Shown in pieces: positions 19,398 through 29,052 of a DNA stretch of 45,883 nucleotides (the stretch's first letter is position 1; the number at the start of each line of letters is the position of its first letter). The DNA comes from Acidobacteriota bacterium. GTDB lineage: Bacteria; Acidobacteriota; Blastocatellia; Pyrinomonadales; Pyrinomonadaceae. The notes under the pieces were generated by a model. The model was not told the origin of the DNA. It did no database searches and saw only the letters and a list, made by a program, of their open reading frames with translations. The translations under genes and the position numbers were made by a program. The DNA is taken from NCBI GenBank assembly GCA_016715115.1, contig JADKBM010000014.1:1-45883 (forward strand), read 5' to 3'.

Positions 19398-21808
19398 AAG
19401 CGAAATTTCCAATTTCAGCCCTGCTCATCGCGCTGATCTGCATTTCGGTACCGGCTCAGGACCCGGCAATCCAGATTCGACAGGCCGTAGAAACCCGCGA
19501 CAACCAAACCGCCATCGCGGAACTCGAATCGCTCCGCCGCACGGACCGCAAACTGTTCGAACTCAATAATTACGACTATCTTCTCGGGCGCCTGCAGGAA
19601 CGCCGCGGCGATGCGTCGGCCGCCGCCGCGAGTTTCCAGAGAGTCGTCGCGCGCGGTTCGATCCTGAAGCCGTACGCGCTCTGGCATCTTTCGCGCATCG
19701 CGAGCGCGAGCGGAAATCTTATCCTCGAGCGCCTCTATCTTCAGGAACTTTTGACGATCGCGCCCGAGAGTCTATCGGCCGAAGCCGCCTCGATCAGACT
19801 CGCGCGCAGTCTGTTTGAAAGCGAGGACTACGACGGCGCCGCAAGACAGCTCGCCCGCGCCGGGGGCGCCGGAACGCCGAACCTCAAGACCGATCCGCGC
19901 GCGCGGGAGAATCTCGTTCTGCTCGGTGAAGCGCTTTTTCGGAGCGGCAAGGCAGGCGAAGCCCGCGAGGCATTTCTCAAACTCGTCGACAATCTTCCGA
20001 ATCCGGCGCAGCCCGACGACTTCGCGCTTGCCGGCGCCATCGGGCTCGATCGGCTTGACGCCGGTGAGAATTTCGGCAGATCGGCCCCTGGACTTGCCGA
20101 CCATCTGCATCTGCAGCGCGCCATCATTTACCAGTTCAACCGCGATTTCGCCGACGCGCGCCTTCACTATCGCGCGATCATCGAACGCTACCCGGAAAGC
20201 GGGAATGTCCCCGACGCGCTCTTCCAGATCGGCCGCGGTTACGCGCAAAGCGCAAACTATCGCGAAGCGCTAATCTGGTTCGAACGGTTGCTCGAGAAGT
20301 TCCCCGATCATCCGGTCGCGAAGGACGCGCTGAATCAGTCGGCCTCCGCCTACGCCCGGCTTGGGGATTCGAAAAAGGCCGTCGAACGCTATCGGGCGTT
20401 CATCGACAAGTTTCCGAACGACGAACGGATCGAGCGCGGTTATCTCAACATCGTCGACGTCCTGCGTGACGCGAACGACGAAAAAGGCGCGCTTGATTGG
20501 GCCGCGAAAACGCAAGAGGTCTTCCGCGGAAAACCGCCCGAAGCGATAGCGCTCTTCGCGCAACTGCGAATTCGCATCGCGGCAGGCGATTGGCCCAATG
20601 CCCTGATCGATGCCGAAAAACTGCTGACCTTCGGCGATCTTGGCGGCACGCGAGTTCCCGGCGGAACGAATGTTGCCGAGATCACCTTCCTGAAGGGACT
20701 GATCCTCGAGAATCTTCAGCGATTTTCCGAATCGATCGACATTTATCTGTCGATTCCGGACGGCCGAAGCGAATACTACGGCTGGCGGGCGACGGAGCGT
20801 ATGCGCGCGCTCGCCGCCGATCCCGCGTCCAAACGGTTCACCGAGACGAAGACCGGTCAGCTTCGCGCGGCTTCGAATCAAACGATAACGGCGGAAAACG
20901 CCGACGCCGTCCGCAGATCCGCACAGTCGTTGTACCGGCTGACGAACGACCGGAACCTGCTTGAGACAATCCGGGCAACCTACGGATTGATCGATAGTTA
21001 CCGGCAGATACCGACGTTCAAACTGCTGGAATTGGGACGACGCGATTTGCTGAAGTCGTCCAAGGACGGTACCGTCGCGGGCGAACTTCTGTTTCTGGGT
21101 CTTTACGACGAGGGCGCGCCCGAGTTGGAAAAGAGTCTCGCGGGCCAAAACCCGAATCCAAGTTCCGACGATGTCAAGTTCACGCTCGCGGTTCTCTACA
21201 AACGCGGCGACACGGCGAATCGATCGGTCGCCTTCATCGAGCCGCTTTGGCGCAAGGTTCCTTCCGACTTCCAGATCGAACTGATTCCGGTCGATCAGGC
21301 GGAACTGCTCTACCCGGCGCCGTATGCCGAATCGCTTCTCAGGTCCGCCACGCCGCGCGGCGTCGACCCGCGTTACGTTCTCTCGATAATGCGTCAGGAA
21401 TCCCGTTATCGAGCCGACGTCAAATCCGTTGCCGCCGCGCGTGGGCTGATGCAGTTCATCTCGACGACGTCGAATCAGATCGCGGCCGAACTCGGCCGAA
21501 AGAGCTTTCGTCAGGACGAGCTTTACGACCCGCCGACGGCCATCCTGTTCGGCTCGCAGTATCTCGCGAATATCTACAAGCTCTTTCCCGGCGAGCACGC
21601 GGCGGTCGCGGCGAGCTACAACGGAGGCGAGGACAATATGAAACGCTGGATGGCCCGTTCGCGTACCGAACTTCCCGACCGATACGTTCCGGAGATCATT
21701 TTTTCGCAGTCAAAGGACTACGTTTACAAGGTTCTCGCGAATTACCGGGTCTATCAGTTCTTATACGACGAACGGCTTCGCCGGCGAGACGCCCCTAAAC
21801 CCCAATAA
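19394..21808 (+). CDS. Soluble lytic transglycosylase-like protein with TPR-type N-terminus
   Basis: An 804-residue exported protein resembling Slt70, which cleaves peptidoglycan in the periplasm. A signal peptide (LIALICISVPAQ) precedes a long alpha-helical region of TPR-like repeats (e.g. DALFQIGRGYAQSANYREAL). The C-terminal SLT domain has the catalytic Glu669 in MRQESRY, the GLMQF motif, and AVAASYNGGEDN. Its ATG overlaps the upstream hydrolase stop (ATGA), so the two are translationally coupled. The gene ends 15 nt before the G/C homopolymer tract, and its C-terminus looks complete. Confidence 0.9.
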   Translation: MKAKFPISALLIALICISVPAQDPAIQIRQAVETRDNQTAIAELESLRRTDRKLFELNNYDYLLGRLQERRGDASAAAASFQRVVARGSILKPYALWHLSRIASASGNLILERLYLQELLTIAPESLSAEAASIRLARSLFESEDYDGAARQLARAGGAGTPNLKTDPRARENLVLLGEALFRSGKAGEAREAFLKLVDNLPNPAQPDDFALAGAIGLDRLDAGENFGRSAPGLADHLHLQRAIIYQFNRDFADARLHYRAIIERYPESGNVPDALFQIGRGYAQSANYREALIWFERLLEKFPDHPVAKDALNQSASAYARLGDSKKAVERYRAFIDKFPNDERIERGYLNIVDVLRDANDEKGALDWAAKTQEVFRGKPPEAIALFAQLRIRIAAGDWPNALIDAEKLLTFGDLGGTRVPGGTNVAEITFLKGLILENLQRFSESIDIYLSIPDGRSEYYGWRATERMRALAADPASKRFTETKTGQLRAASNQTITAENADAVRRSAQSLYRLTNDRNLLETIRATYGLIDSYRQIPTFKLLELGRRDLLKSSKDGTVAGELLFLGLYDEGAPELEKSLAGQNPNPSSDDVKFTLAVLYKRGDTANRSVAFIEPLWRKVPSDFQIELIPVDQAELLYPAPYAESLLRSATPRGVDPRYVLSIMRQESRYRADVKSVAAARGLMQFISTTSNQIAAELGRKSFRQDELYDPPTAILFGSQYLANIYKLFPGEHAAVAASYNGGEDNMKRWMARSRTELPDRYVPEIIFSQSKDYVYKVLANYRVYQFLYDERLRRRDAPKPQ

Positions 21809-21822
21809 TGCGGATTGAGCAG

Positions 21823-22368
<546 letters not shown>

Positions 22369-22419
22369 GTGTATGACAAAATAGGGTGTTAAGCGTCGTC
22401 AGCCCGGCAAAATAAACTG

Positions 22420-22449
22420 TTTACCGCCCACCTCTCGAAAAGTTATAAT
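22420..22449 (+). promoter_or_regulatory. Putative sigma-70-type promoter of the WG-repeat kinase
   Basis: TTTACC (22420-22425; 4 of 6 match), 18-nt spacer, consensus TATAAT (22444-22449). It would start transcription near 22456, supporting the ATG at 22517 over the upstream GTG at 22454. Confidence 0.55.
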
Positions 22450-22516
22450 TTTAGTGTCGAAATCATCCGCTCCTCTCCCCAAGGATGCGGAATTCCTCGG
22501 TATAGACAGGGTCCCA

Positions 22517-24484
22517 ATGTTTTTCGCAGGCCAGCAATTCGGCAGATACACATTGGTCAAGCAGATCGGTAAGGGCGCTTACGGTGAAGTTTGGCTGGCG
22601 ATGCGCCACGCCAAATTCGTGACGACCAAGGTCGCCGTTAAACTCCCGAACACCGATCAGATCGATTTCGACGCGATCCGCCAGGAAGCGATCCTTTGGG
22701 AACAGGCGAGCGGTCATCCAAACGTCCTGCCGATCATCGAGGCCGACGAATTCGACGGCCAGGTCGTGATCGTCAGCGAGTATGCTTCCGACGGAACGCT
22801 CGACGACATTCTCGGACGAAACGGCAAACTTCCGCTTCGAAAAACCGTCGAACTTGCGCTCGGGATCGCCCACGGACTTGAGTTTCTGCATTCGCGCCGC
22901 ATCGTCCATCGCGACGTCAAGCCCGCCAACGTGCTGCTTCAGGGCGACACGCCGCGACTTACGGACTTCGGAATGTCACGCGTCGTTTTGAGCAATTCCA
23001 TCAGTATGCAGGTCAGCGGAACGCCTTACTATATGGCACCCGAAGCGTTCCGCCGAAAGCGCGACCGTCAGTCGGACATCTGGTCATTCGGCGTCGTACT
23101 CTACGAAATGCTGACCGGCGAGATGCCTTTTCCCGGAGACGAGGTCGATGAGATCTGTCAGGCCGTGCTCAACGACAAACCTCTCCCGTTGCCGAAAACC
23201 GTCCCGCGCGAACTTCGAAGCATCATCCTCAGGGCGCTTGAAAAATCGCCCGCAGATCGCTATCAGTCCGTTTCCGAGATGCGGGAGGATCTTCAGAATC
23301 TGGTTCCGAAGCTTTCCGAATACGAGACGCACGGCGAGCCGTTCGCGAATGAAACCGAAACGCCGGTCGCAGTTCCGGAACGAAAGGCGAAACACTCGTT
23401 CTTCAATCATTCGCAGTTGGTGCCGGAACATTCGGGCCGGGGTTGGATGACGCGTCTGTTGTCGATGAAATTGCTGATCTTGCTGATTCTGACGATCGGA
23501 TTCGCCGCGACTGCCGGGGTTTATTTTATGAGCCGTCCGCATCCCGTTCCGTTCCGAAAAGGCGACAAGTTCGGCTTCAGCACCTGGGAAAAGCAGACTG
23601 TTGTCGAACCGCGCTACGATCTCGCCCGACCGTTCACATACAACCGCGCGCTCGTCGGAATCGGAACCTATAACGGAAGCGGCGAGTTTCAAGGCAAGTT
23701 CGGATTTGTTGACCCTCAAGGCCGCGAGGTAATCGCGCCCGAATACGACGACGCCGAGAGTTTTTCCGAGAAACTCGCGAAAGTTGGGCGATTTACGGCC
23801 TCCACTTCGGACCGGCGTTACGGCTATATCGATCAGTCCGGAAACATTGTCGTGCCGTTCACATTCGAGGCCGCACACGGATTTTCGGAATCGCTTGCCG
23901 CGGTTCGTTTTCAAGGGAAATGGGGCTTTATTGATACCAATTCCGGAACGGTTGTGCCGTTTGACTATGACGGGGCGCAGAGTTTTTCCGGCGGTTACGC
24001 CGTCGTCGAACGCGCCGGAAAGTTCGGATACGTCGACAAGAAGGGCGCGCTGGTGATTCAGCCGGCGTTCGATTTCGCGGGAAACTTCTCTGCCGGCAAG
24101 GCGCCCGTGAAGAAGGACGGGCGGGCGTTTTTCATCGACACTTCGGGCCGCGAGGTATTGAGCGCGGATTATTCGAGCGCAGCGCAGTTTTCCGAAGGTT
24201 TCGCAATGGTCACCTCGGGCGGAAAGTCGGGGTTCATCGATCAGAAGGGCGAAGTCGCGGTCCCGTTCATTTACGAATGCGAATCGTCACGCTTTTCAGA
24301 AGGATTGGCGGCGGTACCGCTCAACGGACGATTCGGCTACATCAACCGTTATGGAACGCTGGTGATTCCTTTTCGCTTCCGCGACGCGGCGCCGTTCAAC
24401 GGCAATCTGGCCCGCGTCCGCTCGGCCGCGGACGGTCGCGAGTTCTATATTTCGTTTGACGGCACGGAGTTTTTCGCTCCGTAA
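22517..24484 (+). CDS. Membrane Ser/Thr protein kinase with WG-repeat sensor domain
   Basis: A 655-residue Hanks-type kinase. Cytoplasmic kinase domain, residues 10-265: glycine loop GKGAYGEV, VAVK (Lys42), HRDVKPANV (131-139), DFG (150-152) and APE (174-176) are intact, so it should be active. A single membrane helix lies at about 316-338. The outer part carries about seven WG-type repeats (KFGFVDPQGREVIAPEYDD, YGYIDQSGNIVVPFTFE, WGFIDTNSGTVVPFDYD, and so on), a fold often thought to bind ligands or cell wall. The ATG at 22517 is preferred: AGGG lies about 6 nt ahead and the promoter at 22420-22449 would exclude the GTG at 22454. Confidence 0.9.
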   Translation: MFFAGQQFGRYTLVKQIGKGAYGEVWLAMRHAKFVTTKVAVKLPNTDQIDFDAIRQEAILWEQASGHPNVLPIIEADEFDGQVVIVSEYASDGTLDDILGRNGKLPLRKTVELALGIAHGLEFLHSRRIVHRDVKPANVLLQGDTPRLTDFGMSRVVLSNSISMQVSGTPYYMAPEAFRRKRDRQSDIWSFGVVLYEMLTGEMPFPGDEVDEICQAVLNDKPLPLPKTVPRELRSIILRALEKSPADRYQSVSEMREDLQNLVPKLSEYETHGEPFANETETPVAVPERKAKHSFFNHSQLVPEHSGRGWMTRLLSMKLLILLILTIGFAATAGVYFMSRPHPVPFRKGDKFGFSTWEKQTVVEPRYDLARPFTYNRALVGIGTYNGSGEFQGKFGFVDPQGREVIAPEYDDAESFSEKLAKVGRFTASTSDRRYGYIDQSGNIVVPFTFEAAHGFSESLAAVRFQGKWGFIDTNSGTVVPFDYDGAQSFSGGYAVVERAGKFGYVDKKGALVIQPAFDFAGNFSAGKAPVKKDGRAFFIDTSGREVLSADYSSAAQFSEGFAMVTSGGKSGFIDQKGEVAVPFIYECESSRFSEGLAAVPLNGRFGYINRYGTLVIPFRFRDAAPFNGNLARVRSAADGREFYISFDGTEFFAP

Positions 24485-24521
24485 TCGCAGACGTTTGAAT
24501 TAGCTTTTCGAATTAGGCAGA

Positions 24522-25421
24522 ATGATTGGTATGCGCTACATCATTCTGCTTTTTTCCGTTTCGCTATTGTTTTCCGCGTGCCAAAAACCGGCGCCGCAAA
24601 AATCCGATCCGGCCAATCAAAAACGCTACAAGCTTACCGGAAAGGTTATCGCCGTCGACCGCGCGAAGAAGAAGGCGACGATCGAACACGACGAGATCAA
24701 GGACTATATGAAGGCGATGACGATGGATTTTCCGATCCACGCCGACTGGGTTTGGGACGATCTCAAGCCGGGCGCCGAGGTCCGCGCCGAATTGGTGGTC
24801 GACGAAACCGCGCCGGAACCATACTGGCTCGAGAACATCGGCATCATTTCGGCCCCGAACCCGGACGCGCCGGTTCCGGTCGATGACCGTTTCGCCTCGG
24901 TCGGGAAAGAGGTCATCGATTTCACGCTTACCAATCAGGACGGCAAAAAGGTCTCGTCGCGCGATTTCCGCGGCAAGGCGTGGGCGATCACGTTCATCTA
25001 CGCGCAATGTCCCCTGCCCGACTACTGCATCCGGATGTCAACCAACTTTTCGGACGCGGCGCATCAGATCAAGGATTCGGAGTTCAAAGACAAGATCGCG
25101 TTGCTCAGCGTCTCGTTCGATCCCGAACGCGACACGCCGGAGAAGCTCCGGCAATATGGCCAGGGTTATCTCGGCAAGGATGCAAAACCGGACTTCAGCG
25201 TCTGGCAGCTCGCCGTTGGAACCGACAAGGAGATCCGTCCGGTCGCGGACTTTTTCGGCTTGCGTTACGAGGTCGACGCGAACGACAAAACGCAGTTCAA
25301 CCACTCGCTTCGAACCGCATTGATCGGCCCCGACGGCAAGGTCGTCAAGGTCCTCTCGGGCAACGACTGGACCCCGGCGGACCTCCTGAGAGAACTCCGC
25401 GCGACGCTTGAAAAACAATGA
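24522..25421 (+). CDS. CusF-like/Sco1 (SenC) fusion lipoprotein
   Basis: A 299-residue copper-handling lipoprotein (lipobox LFSAC, Cys20). Residues 36-110 match the CusF-type domain (YKLTGKVIAVDRAKKKATIEH, then MKAMTMDFPI with the Met-rich copper site). Residues 122-297 form a thioredoxin-fold Sco1/SenC domain with FIYAQCPLPDYC (Cys163, Cys169) and His261. Sco proteins deliver copper to cytochrome oxidase; here the cysteines are CX5C instead of the usual CX3C. An in-frame ATG at 24531 is an alternative start. A strong terminator follows. Confidence 0.88.
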   Translation: MIGMRYIILLFSVSLLFSACQKPAPQKSDPANQKRYKLTGKVIAVDRAKKKATIEHDEIKDYMKAMTMDFPIHADWVWDDLKPGAEVRAELVVDETAPEPYWLENIGIISAPNPDAPVPVDDRFASVGKEVIDFTLTNQDGKKVSSRDFRGKAWAITFIYAQCPLPDYCIRMSTNFSDAAHQIKDSEFKDKIALLSVSFDPERDTPEKLRQYGQGYLGKDAKPDFSVWQLAVGTDKEIRPVADFFGLRYEVDANDKTQFNHSLRTALIGPDGKVVKVLSGNDWTPADLLRELRATLEKQ

Positions 25422-25462
25422 CCTCGTAGGACCAAATCGTTTTGCAAGGCTTAGAATTGTGA

Positions 25463-25493
25463 CCGCCGATAGACTCGCATCATCGGCGGTTTT
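25463..25493 (+). terminator. Rho-independent terminator after the CusF-Sco1 gene
   Basis: Perfect 8-bp stem CCGCCGAT/ATCGGCGG with an 11-nt loop, followed by TTTT. Confidence 0.75.
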
Positions 25494-25497
25494 GCAT
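25478..25497. repeat. 20-bp direct repeat, left copy
   Basis: CATCATCGGCGGTTTTGCAT, identical to 26029-26048. It spans the 3' half of the terminator stem and its T-run. The two copies enclose 531 bases that include element copy B. Confidence 0.7.
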
Positions 25498-25585
25498 CTC
25501 CGTCTTGAACGTCTTTGATTCAGCAATGGTGCCGATTCCACGAACCGACTGCTCGGTCGTAATTCGTAATTCAAGGAACCATTTA

Positions 25586-25831
25586 CTTCTTCCAGCGTGC
25601 GGAGCACGCGAACTTGCGATAGCACCACGTGAAGCGGAGCGGAACGTGGTGACCCGTCGCGCCGACTTCCAAAGCGTGTGCAACACGCGTAACTCTCGTT
25701 GTTGCAACAGGTCCGCGTGTTCCACACGCTCATTTGAGTTAGTCGCGTACGACACCACGTTCCGCTCCGCTACACGTGGTGCTATCGTCCGTGCGTGTGC
25801 TCCGCACACTGAATCGATTTTTCCGACAGGC
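25586..25831. repeat. Nested-hairpin MITE-like element, copy B
   Basis: A large imperfect inverted repeat made of smaller hairpins: GCGTGC-GGA-GCACGC, CACCACGT...ACGTGGTG, GCGTGT-GCA-ACACGC, then GCGTGT-TCC-ACACGC, CACCACGT...ACGTGGTG and GTGTGC-TCC-GCACAC. The right end is TTTTTCCGACAGGC; the left terminal repeat present in copy C is not recognisable here. Confidence 0.8.
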
Positions 25832-26028
25832 TCCAAGGCAAAGGCTGGTGTCGGCGAACTTTCCGAGTGGCGGACGCTCTGAAATCTGAAGTCTGAAATT
25901 TGAGATCTCAAGCCCAGCCACGCGCGACAATTCCTCAGAAACCAAGGATTCTTTTCGAAATCTCAGGAATTTGGCACTTGCAGTCGCGCAGTTTCAAATA
26001 CATCTGGTTTTGCGGGCCACGTTTTGGA

Positions 26029-26048
26029 CATCATCGGCGGTTTTGCAT
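26029..26048. repeat. 20-bp direct repeat, right copy
   Basis: Identical to 25478-25497. Only the distal half of the terminator is duplicated, so this copy cannot form the stem. Confidence 0.7.
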
Positions 26049-26158
26049 TAATCTTGTTAACTAATCCCCCGAAATTTTATTAGACTTTCTGTTACTTTCG
26101 ATCGTCTAAAAATCGCATCAGATTTTCCGAAATCTTAATATTCCTTAGGAGAAAACTT

Positions 26159-28198
26159 ATGAAGCGAAAAGTTCTTCCCGAATTTCGAATTTGGAGGACG
26201 CTTTTTGTCGTTTTCGCATTTTGTCTCGCATCCGTTGCGCCATTCTATTTCGGCGACCAAAGCGAGGCGCAAACGACATCAACCGGAACACTCCTTGTCG
26301 CGCCGCTGAGCGGTCCGACGGCCAACACCACAACGCCTGGACCGCGCGGCCTCGGCAGATACTTTGTTGACCCAGCCAACAACCGGGTCTTCGAAACCGA
26401 AGTGACCGCGGTCAATCTTCCGGTCGACACGATGCTCGGAGTTTTCGTCGACAACGCACTCGTCGGCCGAATTCGCGTTAGCGCGCTCCATAACGGACTG
26501 CTTCGACTCAGCACCGTCGCCGGCGACACCGTCCCGATGGTGACCGTCGGCTCAAGGCTCGCCGTTCGCAACGATTTGACGACGATCCTTGCCGGAACGT
26601 TCGCGCCGCCGCCGACCCCTTCGCCGACCTTGAGTCCGCAGCCGACGCCGAACGTGGCTTTCTTTGCCCAGCTTAACGGACCGATCACAACAACCGGTAC
26701 GATGCCGCGCGGCTTGGCCCAGTATGCCGAATTCGGCACGGCCAAGCGCCTAACGGTCTTCGTCAATCAGATCAGGCTTCCGGGCGGAACCGTGCTTGAC
26801 GTGCTGGTCAACGGCGCAAGCGTTGGGACGATCACGCTGAACAACGTCGGCGAGGGGGTTCTCCGGCTCGACACGAACAACGGCGGCAGCGTCCCGACGA
26901 TCGTCGCCGGAGACACGGCAACGGTCAAAAACGGTAACGTCACGATACTTGGCGGCGTTTTCCGCGCCTCCGTGACGCCTTCGCCAACGCCGACGCGCAC
27001 TCCGCCGCCACCGCGCCCGAACCGCGCCTTTGCGGGTCACCTGGGTGGCCGGCAGGTCGTGCCGCCGGTAACGACCGATGCCCGCGGCGTCATATTCGTC
27101 GTTCTCAATGAACCGGAAACCAAGATCAATGTCTTCTGCGGTTTCTACGGACTCTCGAGCGCTCAAACGAGCGCCAAGATCTACGGTCCGGCGATGGCCG
27201 GCGAGACGGGTCCGGAGTTGTTCGATATCGGAGCGATCGGCGGAACGATGGGCCGGTTCCCGATGAAGACGTTCGACGTAACCGCGGAACAGGTCACGCA
27301 ACTGCGACACGGATTGCTCTACGTTCAAATCGGTTCGGTCGACAATCCGACCGGCGAGATCCGCGGGCAGATCCGCAGCCGGACGCGTCCGAGCAATTTC
27401 CTCGGCGCTGAAACGGAAGACATCGCGGTCTTTCGTCCGTCGAACGGCATTTGGTACGTCAAGGAAGGAACCGGTTATTCGGAGCAAATCCTCGGCGGTG
27501 CGGGCGACGTTCCGGTTTCGGGCGATTTCGACGGCGACGGCAAGACCGATTATGCAGTCTTCAGCAATGGAAACTGGACGATCCGTCGCAGTTCCGATGG
27601 CGGTCAGACAAGCCGTCAATTCGGTCTCGCGGGCGACGTTCCGACGCGCGGCGACTATGACGGCGACGGCGACAGCGATCTCGCGGTGTTCCGTCCGTCG
27701 AACGGCACCTGGTACGTCGAAAAGAGCAACGGAACGGGTTACACGATCATCCGCTTCGGACTTGCCGGCGACATTCCGGTCGCGTCCGATATGGATGGCG
27801 ACGGCAGGACGGATATGACCGTCTTCCGTCCGTCGACTGGTACATGGTACTGGACGCGCAGCGGCAAGGGCGACACACAGGCATCCCAATTCGGAACCGC
27901 CGGCGATATTCCGATCGCGGGTGATATCGACGGCGACGGCGCGTCGGATCTTGCGGTCTATCGTCCATCGACCGGCGTTTGGTACGCCTGGCGCAGTTCT
28001 GACGGCACGTTCGACATTCGGCAGTTCGGTCTCAGTGAAGACGTTCCTGTCGCGGGCAACTACGATGGTGACGGCATTACCGACATCGCCGTGTTCCGTC
28101 CGTCGACCGGCACGTGGTACATCTGGCGCAGTTCTGACGGCACCTACGACACCAAATTCTTCGGCGTCGAAGGAGATGTCCCGACGACTAAAAACTAA
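26159..28198 (+). CDS. Secreted CHRD-domain/FG-GAP repeat protein
   Basis: A 679-residue secreted protein. After the N-terminal signal (VVFAFCLASVAPFYFG) come two related beta domains (about residues 40-155 and 170-285) joined by Pro/Thr/Ser linkers (PPPTPSPTLSPQPTPN), a CHRD-like domain (about 300-410; FAGHLGGRQVVPPVTT through GEIRGQIRSRT) and five FG-GAP repeats with DxDGDG loops. The protein is a close paralogue of the gene at 34550 in domain order and motif wording. AGGAG lies 8 nt before the ATG. Function unknown; a role at the cell surface is inferred. Confidence 0.88.
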   Translation: MKRKVLPEFRIWRTLFVVFAFCLASVAPFYFGDQSEAQTTSTGTLLVAPLSGPTANTTTPGPRGLGRYFVDPANNRVFETEVTAVNLPVDTMLGVFVDNALVGRIRVSALHNGLLRLSTVAGDTVPMVTVGSRLAVRNDLTTILAGTFAPPPTPSPTLSPQPTPNVAFFAQLNGPITTTGTMPRGLAQYAEFGTAKRLTVFVNQIRLPGGTVLDVLVNGASVGTITLNNVGEGVLRLDTNNGGSVPTIVAGDTATVKNGNVTILGGVFRASVTPSPTPTRTPPPPRPNRAFAGHLGGRQVVPPVTTDARGVIFVVLNEPETKINVFCGFYGLSSAQTSAKIYGPAMAGETGPELFDIGAIGGTMGRFPMKTFDVTAEQVTQLRHGLLYVQIGSVDNPTGEIRGQIRSRTRPSNFLGAETEDIAVFRPSNGIWYVKEGTGYSEQILGGAGDVPVSGDFDGDGKTDYAVFSNGNWTIRRSSDGGQTSRQFGLAGDVPTRGDYDGDGDSDLAVFRPSNGTWYVEKSNGTGYTIIRFGLAGDIPVASDMDGDGRTDMTVFRPSTGTWYWTRSGKGDTQASQFGTAGDIPIAGDIDGDGASDLAVYRPSTGVWYAWRSSDGTFDIRQFGLSEDVPVAGNYDGDGITDIAVFRPSTGTWYIWRSSDGTYDTKFFGVEGDVPTTKN

Positions 28199-28247
28199 AC
28201 CTTTCGGATCGAACTTGAATTTTTGATCCGATAAGGGCATTTATAGA

Positions 28248-28289
28248 AAGCAGCGGGCGAAACGCAAATCGCCTGCTGCTTTTTGTTTA
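28248..28289 (+). terminator. Rho-independent terminator after the CHRD/FG-GAP gene
   Basis: Stem AAGCAGCGGGCGA with TCGCCTGCTGCTT (small mismatch) followed by TTTTTGTTT. Its T-run runs into the TTG that could start the sigma-factor frame, arguing for a later start. Confidence 0.8.
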
Positions 28290-28294
28290 GAGAC

Positions 28295-28885
28295 GTGAAA
28301 GAAACGAACAACGAATTCAATGCGAAGACTCTTGCGCGCGACGACGCCGAACTGGTTCGCGCGTGCCGCGGCGGCGACGAAGCGGCGTGGAACGAACTCG
28401 TCGAGCGCTACCAGCGGCTGATCATCACGATCCCGCGCCGCGCCGGCCTCAGCGAAGAACAAGCGTCTGACGTTTTTCAGGAGGTTTTTATGACGCTGTT
28501 CGAGAAACTCGACGAGATCGAACAGCCCGACCGCATCCGTTCGTGGATGGTGACGACCGCCAAGTTCAAAACCTGGGGAATCGTCCGCGGCGAAAAAGGC
28601 CACTATACGCCCGAAACCGAAGAGGAAATGGAACTCGAGATGGCGAATCTGAAGGACTCGTCACCGCTCGCCGACGAAATGCTGATCGAGTCCGAGCAGC
28701 AGCATCTGATCCGCACCGCGCTCAGGAAGCTCGAAGAGCGCTGTCAGAAGATCCTTTCGATGATTTATCTTCGCGACACGGCCGCGAGCTATGTCGAGGT
28801 CGCCAAAGAGATCGGGGTCGGCGAAACAAGCATCAGCCCGATGCGCGCGCGCTGTTTGCAAAAACTGGCGAAGATCTTGGGGTAG
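28295..28885 (+). CDS. ECF-type RNA polymerase sigma factor
   Basis: A 196-residue sigma-70-family factor. Region 2 reads ELVRACRGGDEAAWNELVERY...DVFQEVFMTLFEKL, with the region-2.4 DNA-reading segment RIRSWMVTTAKF; region 4 (ALRKLEERCQKILSMIYL...SYVEVAKEIGVGETSISPMRARCLQKLAKIL) is a complete helix-turn-helix. The GTG at 28295 is chosen because the TTG at 28283 lies in the preceding terminator. It is followed by an unknown 167-residue protein and a TPR-CHAT protein on the same strand; the small protein may be its regulator. Confidence 0.88.
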   Translation: MKETNNEFNAKTLARDDAELVRACRGGDEAAWNELVERYQRLIITIPRRAGLSEEQASDVFQEVFMTLFEKLDEIEQPDRIRSWMVTTAKFKTWGIVRGEKGHYTPETEEEMELEMANLKDSSPLADEMLIESEQQHLIRTALRKLEERCQKILSMIYLRDTAASYVEVAKEIGVGETSISPMRARCLQKLAKILG

Positions 28886-28888
28886 TGA

Positions 28889-28990
28889 ATAGTGCAGAGT
28901 GCATAGTGCAGAGTGCATACTGACCTGTCGGACGACCCTGTACTCTCAACTCTGCACTTTGCACTCTGCACTCTGCACTCTGCACTTTTT
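28889..28990. repeat. Inverted TGCAGAGTGCA repeat cluster
   Basis: Two copies of an 11-base TGCAGAGTGCA-type unit, a 28-base spacer, then four copies of the reverse complement (TGCACTCTGCA type), ending in TTTTTT. The two arms can form a long hairpin directly after the sigma-factor stop, so it may also terminate transcription. The same unit occurs at 36730-36812. Confidence 0.7.
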
Positions 28991-29052
28991 TCCGTCTCTT
29001 GTCTTTTTCCCCCGATTGCGCGCACTGTCGCTAGTGAGAGGGCGTTTGAGCG

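Larger units (their letters stand above)
25422..26158. other. Intergenic region with terminator, element copy B and direct repeats
   Basis: About 740 bases without a credible gene. It contains the terminator at 25463-25493, nested-hairpin copy B (25586-25831), a low-complexity CTGAAATCTGAAG run near 25878-25908, and a second copy at 26029-26048 of the 20 bases found at 25478-25497. A weak promoter-like TTGTTA-18-TATTAG occurs at 26054-26083. Confidence 0.6.

Noticed and set aside
20270..21598. A 442-codon minus-strand open frame
   Set aside because: Antisense to the lytic transglycosylase gene, whose catalytic motifs are intact.
26750..28240. A 496-codon minus-strand open frame
   Set aside because: Antisense to the CHRD/FG-GAP gene and made of its repeats in mirror; no domain.
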